Part shown: positions 24,668 through 32,996 of the stretch, piece after piece
How the letters are laid out: each line of letters begins with the position of its first letter
Numbering within the stretch: the stretch's first letter is position 1
Source: Halorussus salinisoli
GTDB lineage: Archaea; Halobacteriota; Halobacteria; Halobacteriales; Haladaptataceae
Length of the DNA stretch: 64,000 bases
Assembly (NCBI GenBank): GCA_005239435.1
Contig: SZNP01000004.1
Coordinates: forward strand, 496,001 to 560,000
Direction: 5' to 3'
The notes under the pieces: generated by a model
Seen by the model: only the letters and a program-made list of their open reading frames with translations
Database searches by the model: none
Told to the model about the DNA's origin: nothing
Made by a program: the position numbers and the translations under genes

Positions 24668-26008
24668 TCAGTTCGTTACAGCTCTGTACGTGTCCAGATA
24701 CCCCGAGCCGTAGTACTTTCTCTCGTACTCGTCGGGCACCTCGGCAACGCGTTCGAGGGCGTTCTTGGCCTGATTCGCGTCGAGCCGAGGCTTCGCACTC
24801 TTCACCAGTGCGACGGCACCCGCGACTTGCGGCGCAGCCATCGAAGTGCCGGCGTACCAGTCGTAGCCGTAGGTAGCGCCCAAGTACTCACCCGTCTCGT
24901 CGTCGAACTCCGGAACGGCGACCGTGTTCAGCACGTAGTCGTAGTACCACGGTTCGTCCGTTCCGATGGCGTCGAGATCAGCGTTTCCACCCGGTGCCCC
25001 GAGGTCGACGGCGTTCGTGCCGTAGTTCGTGTAGAACGCCGGTGCGTACGGCGGCTGCTCGAGTCCCTCGTCACCCCACTCGAACCCGATCGGTCCCGTC
25101 GCACTCACCGTCAGACCGCCGGCAGTCTCGGACGAGTCTCGCTGGTCTTCGTCGAACTGGAGCGTACCACCCCAGTTCCCACACGCGTGAGTGAGCACGG
25201 TTCCGTTCCGGTTCGCGTAGGTCGTCGTCCGCTGCATCGCCTTCCCCCAGAACTGGCCCCACCCATCGTCCCGGAAGCGGAACGTCCAGCCGAGGCTGAG
25301 ATTCGCCGCGTCTGCACCGAGCTCGGCACTGTACACGATGGCCGCCAAGACGTCACCCATCCACGCCGAGAACCCCGAGGAACTCACCTCGGAGAACACG
25401 CGCAGGTCGACGAGTTCCGTCCCCGGTGCGGAACCGATGACGCCCGAATCGGTCCGATCGCTCGCCGCGACACTTCCAGCGACGTGGGTTCCGTGTGCGC
25501 CGCCGTAGGGACCCGGTGCGCCCAGGGAGTCCTCGGTGAAGTTCCGCGAAAGCTCGGCGTTCACGGCGTGTCGCAGGTCCGGGTGTTCGGCTCCGATTCC
25601 GGAGTCGATAATCGCGACGCGAGTTCCCTCTCCCCGGGTCGTCTCGTGGGTCTCCGGAATCCGCTGATCCTGCTTGTCCCACTGGTACTCGAACAGGGTT
25701 TCGCCCTCTGGGGGATACTCGACGCGTGATCGGCTCGAAACCGTGTCGGGTAGTCTGGGCGAGTAACGTCCGTCAGGCGCGTACGCGACGCCCGCGTCGT
25801 CCAGTGCGTCCTCGCTCGCTTTCACCACGAGGAGGTCTACCGGACTCAGGTCGTGGACGACCTCCATCCCCCGTTCGGTCTGGAGGCCCCGTTTGTCGAC
25901 GACGAACCGCTGTGTCGAATCAGCACCAGTGGTCGACGGGCCCAACGCGAGAGCACCGAGTGACACACCTGCCGTCTTCAGGAAGTGTCGGCGGTTGTTC
26001 GCCGTCAT
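24668..26008 (-). CDS. Subtilisin-like serine protease (S8), Tat-exported
   Basis: The protein has 446 residues. A Tat leader (NRRHFLKTAGVSLGALALGPSTTGA) is followed by an inhibitor-like propeptide (about 33-90) and the catalytic domain. This has Asp 135 (VAIIDSGIGAEHPD), His 172 (GAHGTHVAGSVAA) and Ser in WYAGTSMAAPQVAGAVALV. It resembles halolysin-type secreted proteases but lacks a long C-terminal extension. Its start codon overlaps the stop of the upstream carboxypeptidase gene by 4 bp, so both exported peptidases are co-expressed and may degrade external protein together. Confidence 0.95.
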   Translation of the reverse strand: MTANNRRHFLKTAGVSLGALALGPSTTGADSTQRFVVDKRGLQTERGMEVVHDLSPVDLLVVKASEDALDDAGVAYAPDGRYSPRLPDTVSSRSRVEYPPEGETLFEYQWDKQDQRIPETHETTRGEGTRVAIIDSGIGAEHPDLRHAVNAELSRNFTEDSLGAPGPYGGAHGTHVAGSVAASDRTDSGVIGSAPGTELVDLRVFSEVSSSGFSAWMGDVLAAIVYSAELGADAANLSLGWTFRFRDDGWGQFWGKAMQRTTTYANRNGTVLTHACGNWGGTLQFDEDQRDSSETAGGLTVSATGPIGFEWGDEGLEQPPYAPAFYTNYGTNAVDLGAPGGNADLDAIGTDEPWYYDYVLNTVAVPEFDDETGEYLGATYGYDWYAGTSMAAPQVAGAVALVKSAKPRLDANQAKNALERVAEVPDEYERKYYGSGYLDTYRAVTN

Positions 26009-27324
26009 CGAAGTTGCACCTCCTCGCCGTAGAGCGGCGTATCGAAGTAGGTCTCAGTGCTGTACTCCCGGAGTTCGGGGTCGTCGGCGAGCGCGTCGAA
26101 CGACTCGAGGAATCCGACCTTCGTGAGTTCCATCTGCCGACCGATGCCCTTCTGACCCAGGTCGTCCGTCTGATAGGCCACCTCGTAGAGCATGCCTGCG
26201 GCACTGTCGCCGTCGTTGGCGAGGTTGGGGCACAGGCTGTCCAGGTACGAACCCCACAGGGGGTAGTAGCCGTAGCGGGTGATGCTGTCGAAGATGCTGT
26301 TTCCGCGCTCGGCCAGTGCGTCGATCACGAGCGAGTTCAGCTTTATCGAGCGCGTGCTGGTGTCGGAGTCGAGGAAGGGGTTGACGGCCTCCGAAACGGG
26401 CGTGTGGCCGTCGGGGAAGAACGGTGAACGGTCGAGGTAGTCCTCGCCGTACGACGCCATCACGCTCATGAGCGTCTGCTTTTTCGGCTCGTTCCCGTCG
26501 CCGGTTCCCGGATAGAGGTTTCCACCTTTGTGGTGGTGGGTGATCGCGTAGTCCGGGTCGGCATCGTTGAACGACTCGGTCACGGCTCGGACCTCCGGGG
26601 CCAGTCGGAGCCCGCTCGCGAACAGCGTGTGTCCCTCGTAGGGCATGTCCATGTACTGGCCGTCTGCCCACCAGCTCGCTTCGTCCTCGGTCCGGGGATC
26701 GAACTCCGATGGTGGACGAACGTTGAAGTCCCGGTTCATGTCGTAGCCCGGGTCCCCGGCAGGGTAGGTCGAGTGATAGTACGGTCGATACCGCGACTCG
26801 CCGGTCCAGGCTTGCGTGTTCTGACGGCGGCCTACCCACTCGTCCTCGTCGTCTCCGTCGAAGTCGTAGTGGTACATGGCACCGTCGGGGTTGACCCGCG
26901 GGACGATGGTGAACGAGAGGTTCTCGAGGATGTGGTCGACCTGCCGGGAGTTGCTCGTTCCGAGGGTCTTGATCACCTTGAGTGCGACTTCGGTCCCGAT
27001 CGCCTCGTCGCCGTGAATCTGGGTGACTAGATGAATCTCTGTGTCACCGTCACCAACCTTCACTTCCCAAATCGGGTCGTTACGTCCCGCGGAGCGGCCG
27101 ATCTCCTCGAGCGAGACACGGCCACTCTGTCGTTCGATCTTCTCGAGTTCCGTCGTAAGTTCTTCGTTCGTGTGGAACGCGTCGAGACTGATCGATTTCT
27201 GGCTGCCGAGCTTCGGGCCGCCAGGACGGTACTTGTCTCGGTCCGGGGTGGCGCTTGCAGTTCCGATCGTCACCGATCCGAACGCTGCGAGGCCGGTTGC
27301 TTTGACGAAATTTCTGCGGTTCAT
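26005..27324 (-). CDS. Zinc carboxypeptidase (M14 family), Tat-exported
   Basis: The 439-residue protein starts with a Tat leader (MNRRNFVKATGLAAFGSVTIGTASA). Zinc ligands His 104 and Glu 107 are in TQIHGDEAIGTE, and the substrate-binding RVNPDGAMYHYDFDGDDEDEW region follows. AITHHHKGGNLYPGTGDG probably supplies the third zinc His. It would trim C-terminal residues of extracellular peptides. It is the first gene of a two-gene unit with the subtilisin-like protease (ATGA overlap). Confidence 0.93.
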   Translation of the reverse strand: MNRRNFVKATGLAAFGSVTIGTASATPDRDKYRPGGPKLGSQKSISLDAFHTNEELTTELEKIERQSGRVSLEEIGRSAGRNDPIWEVKVGDGDTEIHLVTQIHGDEAIGTEVALKVIKTLGTSNSRQVDHILENLSFTIVPRVNPDGAMYHYDFDGDDEDEWVGRRQNTQAWTGESRYRPYYHSTYPAGDPGYDMNRDFNVRPPSEFDPRTEDEASWWADGQYMDMPYEGHTLFASGLRLAPEVRAVTESFNDADPDYAITHHHKGGNLYPGTGDGNEPKKQTLMSVMASYGEDYLDRSPFFPDGHTPVSEAVNPFLDSDTSTRSIKLNSLVIDALAERGNSIFDSITRYGYYPLWGSYLDSLCPNLANDGDSAAGMLYEVAYQTDDLGQKGIGRQMELTKVGFLESFDALADDPELREYSTETYFDTPLYGEEVQLR

Positions 27325-27649
27325 GGTTCTGGCTGGGTGACGGGCAATCGTTCACTCCTTGTCGAGTGTTATCACTTTCCCATCCCCGTTAGAAATAGGA
27401 GATTGTACTACTTAGTATTGTTCCACGTTTAGATTATTAAATGTTAGAATATGGCGAACTCTGTCGTGGGTCGGATGTTTCTGATCACACAAAGACCGGT
27501 GTCCCAAAATACAGCCTGGGAAGGGCTACTGCTCCCACCTGTGGGTCGTGTTTCTTGCCGGAATCCGTCCACCGACTTGCTTGCCTGCGAGCGAATCCCC
27601 CGAGCGTCTCGTGTATTCGCCACTACTGCAAGGAGTGGAATGTCCGCCC
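27325..27649. other. Intergenic region without a supported gene
   Basis: This 325-bp stretch holds an AT-rich segment at about 27400-27445, which fits the promoter of the carboxypeptidase gene. GC-rich sequence from 27500 on is open in several frames. None of the frames has a convincing start or a family I recognise. It may be the remnant of a lost gene. Confidence 0.5.
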
Positions 27650-28840
27650 TCACTCCAGTGACCGAACGCCTTCGAGACAGGCACCGATAGGATGGTAGCC
27701 GGGTTCGACCGCAACGCCGGACTGCGTCGGTACGGGTTCGTTCTCCTCGGTGACCTTGGTGTACCAGTTTCCGTACTTCAGATTCACGAGGTGTGACTTC
27801 GCGTACGTCCAGAATCGGTCGTACCAATCGAGGTACTCGGGGTTCCCCGTCCGGTCGTAGAGTGCGGCGGCCGCGCCGATGGCCTCCGCGACCTCCCAGG
27901 AGTACTTGTCGGTCACGACGGGGTCGCGGTCGAGGTCGAACGAGTAGTAAAAGCCGCCGTCGTCGGCGTCCCATCCGTACTCGATCGCGGCCGTGAACAA
28001 CTCCTCGGCGCGCGGGACGAGCCAGTCTTCGTCGCTGTGACGCGACAGTACCGCCAGCAACTTCGCCCACTCTATCTGGTGGCCGGGCTGGTAGCCCCAG
28101 GGTCTGAACGTGTGGGTTGGGTCGTCCCGATTGTACTCGAAGTCGGGCTTCCAGTCTGGAGTGTAGTGTTCCCAGATAAGCCCGTCGGTCGACTCGGGGA
28201 GTTCGACTGCGAGCGCTTCGGCGATGGCCAGGGCGCGGTCCCGGAACCGGACGTCGTCGGTCGCCTCGTACGCGGCAATCAGGGCCTCGCACATGTGCAT
28301 GTTCGCGTTCTGTCCCCTGTACGCCTCCACCTCCGACCACTCCGCGTCGTACGTACTCTTGCAAAGTCCCCGCTCGGACTCCCAGAATCGCTCGTCTATC
28401 AGGTCGTAGAGGTCGTAGAGGGAGGCCTCTGCGCGAGCGATATCGGCTTCGAACGCGCGCGCGAACGCGAGCAGTGCGAAGGCGTGGCCGTAACAGACTC
28501 GCGTGCTGTCGACCGGAGTGGTCCCCTCGACCAGCCAGTGGTATCCCCCGCGCTCGCGGTCGCGTTGCGATTCGAGGAGGAATTCGAGTCCGTGTTCGGC
28601 CGCTGACGCGCTCCAGTCCGGCCCGTCGAGCGCTGCTACGACGCTGTAGTTGACGACGAATCGGCATTGCGCGACGAGGTGTTTCGACTCTCGGTCGTAG
28701 ACGTTTCCCGTTTCCTCGTCGAACTGCGCGACGTACCCGCCGTTCTCTTCGTCGATACACTCCGGGTGGTAGAAATTCAGGATGCGCGTGGCGTACTCGG
28801 AGAGCGAGTCGAGGTCGTGTGGATCATCGGGGCCGGTCAT
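27650..28840 (-). CDS. AGE family sugar epimerase/isomerase
   Basis: The 396-residue (alpha/alpha)6-barrel protein of the N-acylglucosamine 2-epimerase family has YHPECIDEENGGYVAQFDEETG near the start, then ESKHLVAQCRFVVNYS, CYGHAFALLAFARA, NANMHMCEALIAAYEAT, and PWGYQPGHQIEWAKLLAVL with the conserved His. Family members epimerise or isomerise hexoses, including mannose/glucose and N-acetyl sugars. It is the last gene of the sugar ABC transporter cluster, 57 bp after an ATPase gene, and probably acts on the imported sugar. Confidence 0.92.
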   Translation of the reverse strand: MTGPDDPHDLDSLSEYATRILNFYHPECIDEENGGYVAQFDEETGNVYDRESKHLVAQCRFVVNYSVVAALDGPDWSASAAEHGLEFLLESQRDRERGGYHWLVEGTTPVDSTRVCYGHAFALLAFARAFEADIARAEASLYDLYDLIDERFWESERGLCKSTYDAEWSEVEAYRGQNANMHMCEALIAAYEATDDVRFRDRALAIAEALAVELPESTDGLIWEHYTPDWKPDFEYNRDDPTHTFRPWGYQPGHQIEWAKLLAVLSRHSDEDWLVPRAEELFTAAIEYGWDADDGGFYYSFDLDRDPVVTDKYSWEVAEAIGAAAALYDRTGNPEYLDWYDRFWTYAKSHLVNLKYGNWYTKVTEENEPVPTQSGVAVEPGYHPIGACLEGVRSLE

Positions 28841-28897
28841 GTTCGTCTACGTGGACTAGACGTTCTCGACGGTTTCTAGTTTGGTGTTCGTCGCTGC

Positions 28898-30013
28898 TCA
28901 GAGGGCGCGACGTTCGTCCTTTGCTCTGTCCCTCGGCGACCGAATCGCTTCGCCGGTCTCCGCGTCGAACAGATGGACGTGTTCCGGCGGAACAGTCACG
29001 CCGACCCGGTCGCCGGGATTCGACTGTACCGATGCTGGCACGACGACGGTGAACTGTCGGTCGCCGATCGAAAGCGTGAGGAAGCTGTCGCTTCCCTGAA
29101 ACTCGTTCACCACGACGGTGGCTGCGACGCTTCCCCGCTCCGGGTCGGCGTGGAACACGACGTCTTCGGGACGGACGCCGAGAACCGCCTCGCCGGACGC
29201 GTCGACCTGTTCGGACGGCAGTCGAGCGAAGTCTCGACCGTCGTATCGGCAAACGGTCCCGTCTCTGTCGACGGCGACGCGGACCTCGAACGTGTTCATC
29301 GACGGACTCCCGAGGAAGTTCGCCACGAACAGGTTCGCCGGGCGACGGTACACCTGATTTGGCGGACCGACCTGCTGGAGGCGACCGTCGTCGAGAATCG
29401 CGACGCGGTCGCCCATCGTCATCGCTTCCTTCTGGTCGTGGGTGACGTAGATCGTAGTGACGCCGAGTTCGTCTTGGATCTGCTGTAACTCGGTGCGCAT
29501 CCTGGAGCGGAGTTTGGCGTCGAGACTTGCCAGCGGTTCGTCGAGGAGGAACACCTCCGGGTCGCGTACCAGCGCCCGCCCGAGCGCGACGCGCTGTTTC
29601 TGTCCCCCGGAGAGCTCGTCCACTCCCCGGTCGAGTAACTCGGTGATATCGAACAGGTCTGCGATCTCCTGCACTTTCCGCTGGCGCTCGGTTGCCGACA
29701 GGTCGGTCGAGTGCTTGAGGCCGTAGGCCATGTTCTCCTCGACGGTCATCGTCCGATAGAGCGCGTAGTCCTGGAACACCATCGCGATGGAGCGGTCGCT
29801 GGGTGAGCGGTCGGTTATCGTCTGCCCGCCGAGCCGGATCGTCCCCTCGGTCACGGATTCGAGGCCCGCGATACACCGGAGCGTGGTGGACTTTCCGCAG
29901 CCGGACGGGCCCAACAGAACCAGTAGCTCACCGTCGACGCGCAACGATAGGTCCTCGACGGCCGTTTCGTCTCCGAATCGCTTCGTGACGTTTTTGAGCG
30001 CGAGTTCAACCAT
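28898..30013 (-). CDS. Sugar ABC transporter ATPase (MalK/UgpC type), second copy
   Basis: The 371-residue ATPase has Walker A GPSGCGKST, signature LSGGQKQR, Walker B EVFLLDEPLASLD, and the C-terminal TOBE/regulatory domain seen in carbohydrate importers (VLGVRPEDVVFHADPERG, VTVPPEHVHLFDAETGEAI). It is paralogous to the gene just upstream (30023-31183), 9 bp away. Two MalK-type genes side by side suggest that the importer uses a heterodimer of ATPases. Confidence 0.95.
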   Translation of the reverse strand: MVELALKNVTKRFGDETAVEDLSLRVDGELLVLLGPSGCGKSTTLRCIAGLESVTEGTIRLGGQTITDRSPSDRSIAMVFQDYALYRTMTVEENMAYGLKHSTDLSATERQRKVQEIADLFDITELLDRGVDELSGGQKQRVALGRALVRDPEVFLLDEPLASLDAKLRSRMRTELQQIQDELGVTTIYVTHDQKEAMTMGDRVAILDDGRLQQVGPPNQVYRRPANLFVANFLGSPSMNTFEVRVAVDRDGTVCRYDGRDFARLPSEQVDASGEAVLGVRPEDVVFHADPERGSVAATVVVNEFQGSDSFLTLSIGDRQFTVVVPASVQSNPGDRVGVTVPPEHVHLFDAETGEAIRSPRDRAKDERRAL

Positions 30014-30022
30014 GGGTGTCGG

Positions 30023-31183
30023 TCAGTCGATTGCTTCACCGCGTTCGTCGAACCAGTGTAGCCGGTCCCGGTCGAACGCCACGCGTACCGGTTCGCCTTC
30101 ACGGACGTCCGGAGGTAACTCCCGAACTCGGACCGTGAGCGATTCCTCCGCGCGGGTGACGGTGAGTTCGGTCACGCGTCCGACCGGTTCGACGACCTCC
30201 ACCTCGAAGGTGTGTGACGCACTCAGCGAGGGTTCGTGAGCGCCCGGACCCTTCTGCACGGCGGTCCGGGGGTTTCCCTTGTCGGTGATCACGTAGACGT
30301 CCTCGGGTCGGACGCCGACGCGAACCGCGTCCCTCGGTATGGAGAGGTCGGGGCACGCGAGGTCGCCGCTCAGGGTGGACCCCGGTTCGGATGCCACCAC
30401 GTCGAGGAAGTTCATCGGGGGGTCTCCGAGGAATCCGGCGACGAACTCGTTACGCGGGGACTCGTACACGTCCCGTGGCGGTCCTACTTGGACGAGGCGT
30501 CCGTCGTTCATGATCGCGATGCGGTCGGCGATACTCATCGCTTCCTCCTGGTCGTGGGTGACGTACAGCGTCGTGATACCGAGCTCCTGTTGGAGGCGTC
30601 GGATTTCGCCCCTGGTCCGTACCTGGAGCTTCGCGTCGAGGTTCGACAGCGGCTCGTCCATGCTCAGCAGCTGCGGTTCCCGGACGAGCGCCCGGCCCAC
30701 CGCGACGCGCTGGCGTTGTCCGCCGCTCAGGCTCGCGGGTTTCTTGTCCAGCAGGTCCCCGATGTCCAGCATCTCCGCGATTCGCTCGATTCGGGTGTCC
30801 CAGTCGTTCTCGTCTACGTCTGTCTTCCGAAGCGGGAACGCCATGTTCCCTCGAACCGTCTTGTGGGGATACAGCCCGTAGTTCTGGAACACCATCGCGA
30901 TGTCCCGGTCTTGCGGTGGCCGGAACGTGACGTCTACCCCGTCGAGTCGGATCTCGCCGGAACTCGGCGATTCGAGTCCGGCGATGGTGCGCAGCGTCGT
31001 CGTCTTTCCGCATCCGGACGGCCCGAGCAACACGAGTAGCTCGCCGGCTTCGACGTCGAGGTCGAACTCCTCGACGGCGACGACGTCGCCGAACCGCTTC
31101 TCCAGTCCCCGAACCGAGACGGTCGCTGCCTCCGAGGACGTCACGTCGGTCGATTCGATGTCGTCCGTGTTGAGCGAACTCAT
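30023..31183 (-). CDS. Sugar ABC transporter ATPase (MalK/UgpC type), first copy
   Basis: This 386-residue MalK-like ATPase has an extra ~20-residue N-terminus, Walker A GPSGCGKTT, signature LSGGQRQR, Walker B LLSMDEPLSNLD, the switch (VTHDQEEAMS) and a TOBE-type C-terminal domain with GVRPEDVYVI. The gene follows the permease gene by 1 bp and precedes its paralog. It powers the importer encoded by 31185-34301. Confidence 0.95.
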   Translation of the reverse strand: MSSLNTDDIESTDVTSSEAATVSVRGLEKRFGDVVAVEEFDLDVEAGELLVLLGPSGCGKTTTLRTIAGLESPSSGEIRLDGVDVTFRPPQDRDIAMVFQNYGLYPHKTVRGNMAFPLRKTDVDENDWDTRIERIAEMLDIGDLLDKKPASLSGGQRQRVAVGRALVREPQLLSMDEPLSNLDAKLQVRTRGEIRRLQQELGITTLYVTHDQEEAMSIADRIAIMNDGRLVQVGPPRDVYESPRNEFVAGFLGDPPMNFLDVVASEPGSTLSGDLACPDLSIPRDAVRVGVRPEDVYVITDKGNPRTAVQKGPGAHEPSLSASHTFEVEVVEPVGRVTELTVTRAEESLTVRVRELPPDVREGEPVRVAFDRDRLHWFDERGEAID

Positions 31184-31184
31184 G

Positions 31185-32078
31185 TTACCCCTCCACCGCT
31201 CCGGCGGTGAGTCCTTCGACCATGTACTTTTCGAGGTAGAGGAACATCACAATGATGGGCAGCGTCGTGATGATCGACGCCGCCATCACCTCGCCCCACG
31301 CGTTCTGGAACGTACTGTTCAGCGACTCGATACCAATGGGAAGCGTGTACTTCGACTGGGTTTCGAGGAAGATGCTGGCGAAGAGGTACTCGTTCCACGC
31401 GATCTTGAACGCGAACAGGAACGCGGCGATGAGGACGGGGAGGCTGACCGGAACGACCACGCGGAGGATGGTTTCGAGCCGGGAGTAGCCGTCCATCAGC
31501 GCGGCCTCTTCGATTTCGACGGGGACGCTCTGGAAGTAGTTCCAGAGCATGTACAGCGTCAACGGGAGCGTCTTGACCGTGTACGTGATGAGCAGGCTGA
31601 GTCTGGTGTTCACGAGGTTGAACCGCACGAGCATCTGGAACAGTGGCACGACGAGCGTGATCGCCGCGAGCATGTAGACGACGATGACGCCGCGGCGGAT
31701 GAGGTCGCGCCCCGGATACTCCAGGCGGGTGAAACTGTACGACCCGAGGACGCCGATGACGAGCGACACGAACGCCGTCGCGAGGGCGACGACCAGACTG
31801 TTCGTGAAGTACGTCTGCAACGGGAAAGTCCCCGGCCCGAAGACCGTCTCGTAGTGGGCCAGCGTGATGGACGACGGGAGGACCGTCGGCGGCTGGGAGT
31901 ACAGCTCCGCGTTCGACGTCAGACTCGTCAGCAGCATGACGTAGAACGGGTAGAGCGCGAACAGCAGCGTCAGCCCCGTCGCGACGTAGAACCCCACCGT
32001 GTGGAGCAGGCTGTCGGACTCCCGCTCGGCCCGGAACACGAGTTCGAACCCGCTGAGGAGGGTGCGAACGACGCTCAT
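31185..32078 (-). CDS. Sugar ABC transporter permease (MalG-like)
   Basis: The 297-residue inner-membrane subunit has six helices, the first being FYVATGLTLLFALYPFYVMLLTSL. The coupling loop is EIEEAALMDGYSRLETILRVVVPVSLP, the EAA motif of carbohydrate-importer (CUT1) permeases. The C-terminus (YLEKYMVEGLTAGAVEG) is the MalG-type ending. It overlaps the MalF-like gene by 4 bp. Confidence 0.95.
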   Translation of the reverse strand: MSVVRTLLSGFELVFRAERESDSLLHTVGFYVATGLTLLFALYPFYVMLLTSLTSNAELYSQPPTVLPSSITLAHYETVFGPGTFPLQTYFTNSLVVALATAFVSLVIGVLGSYSFTRLEYPGRDLIRRGVIVVYMLAAITLVVPLFQMLVRFNLVNTRLSLLITYTVKTLPLTLYMLWNYFQSVPVEIEEAALMDGYSRLETILRVVVPVSLPVLIAAFLFAFKIAWNEYLFASIFLETQSKYTLPIGIESLNSTFQNAWGEVMAASIITTLPIIVMFLYLEKYMVEGLTAGAVEG

Positions 32079-32992
32079 AGTTTCTCCTCCCCGATGAAAT
32101 GGATGTACAGTCCGACCAAGATCATCTGGAACGCGAACAGCAACAGCGCTATCGCGGCCCCCAGCCCCATCTCGAAGTTAGCGAACGCCGACTGGTAGGC
32201 GAAGATCGGTAGGGTCAGGAGGTTTCGCGTGAGGAGCCACACCGGCTCGAAGGCGTTGAACTCCCAGACGAATCGCAGGAGCATCGCGATGGCGATGACG
32301 CCTCGGAGTTCCGGCAGGGTGATGTCCTTGAAGCGAGCCAGCGGGCCGGCACCGTCGAGACGGGCCGCCTCGTACATCGACGCTGGAATCGCCTGTAGGC
32401 GGGCGATTATCAGCAGGAACGCGAACGGGAAGTTGCGCCACGTATCGAACAGGACGGCCATCGGCAGCGCGAACTCCCGCGTCTCCAGAAGCCCCACGTT
32501 GCCCTGATACACCCCGAGGCTCTCGAGGATGTAGGGGACCGAACCCCAGAGGGGACTCAACATGAACTGCCAGGCGAACGCGACGGCGATGATCGGCGTC
32601 ACGTGGGGTAGCAGCACTAGTCCACGAGCCAGCCGACGGCCCCTGAACGCGTGATTGAACAGGAGCGCGGTGCCGAGTCCAGCGACCGTCGAGAGGACGC
32701 TACTTCCCACCGTGAAGACGACGGTGTTGACGGTGGCGCGCCAGAACTGCCGGCTCGTGAGCAGTTGCTCGTAGTTGCTGAATCCGACCCACTCCGGCGA
32801 CAGGTCCGGATTCAACGGTACCTCCGTGAAGCTCAGGTACACGTTGTAGAACAGCGGGTAGATGATGACGGCCCCGATGAGTACGATGGCCGGTAACACG
32901 AGACCGTAACCGAGTAGCCACTGGCGTCGGTCGACCGCCTCTCGTCCGTCGTCGGGGGCTACGAACGACCGAATGTAGCCCCGTACCGACAT
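32075..32992 (-). CDS. Sugar ABC transporter permease (MalF-like)
   Basis: The 305-residue permease has an N-terminal helix (WLLGYGLVLPAIVLIGAVIIYPLFYNVYLSFTEV) with the CUT1-type P-x-F/Y ending and the loop PEWVGFSNYEQLLTSRQFWRATVNTVVF. The EAA loop is PASMYEAARLDGAGPLARFKDITLPEL. It pairs with the MalG-like subunit. The gene starts 4 bp after the binding-protein gene ends. Confidence 0.95.
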   Translation of the reverse strand: MSVRGYIRSFVAPDDGREAVDRRQWLLGYGLVLPAIVLIGAVIIYPLFYNVYLSFTEVPLNPDLSPEWVGFSNYEQLLTSRQFWRATVNTVVFTVGSSVLSTVAGLGTALLFNHAFRGRRLARGLVLLPHVTPIIAVAFAWQFMLSPLWGSVPYILESLGVYQGNVGLLETREFALPMAVLFDTWRNFPFAFLLIIARLQAIPASMYEAARLDGAGPLARFKDITLPELRGVIAIAMLLRFVWEFNAFEPVWLLTRNLLTLPIFAYQSAFANFEMGLGAAIALLLFAFQMILVGLYIHFIGEEKL

Positions 32993-32996
32993 CTGT

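Noticed and set aside
27526-27714. A 62-residue minus-strand ORF as a transposase end
   Set aside because: I could not tie it to any transposase motif, and it overlaps the end of the AGE gene.
27444-28760. A 438-residue minus-strand reading frame over the AGE epimerase gene
   Set aside because: It is extremely rich in Arg and Pro and runs out of frame with a clear AGE-family protein on the same strand, which is the usual artefact of high-GC coding DNA.
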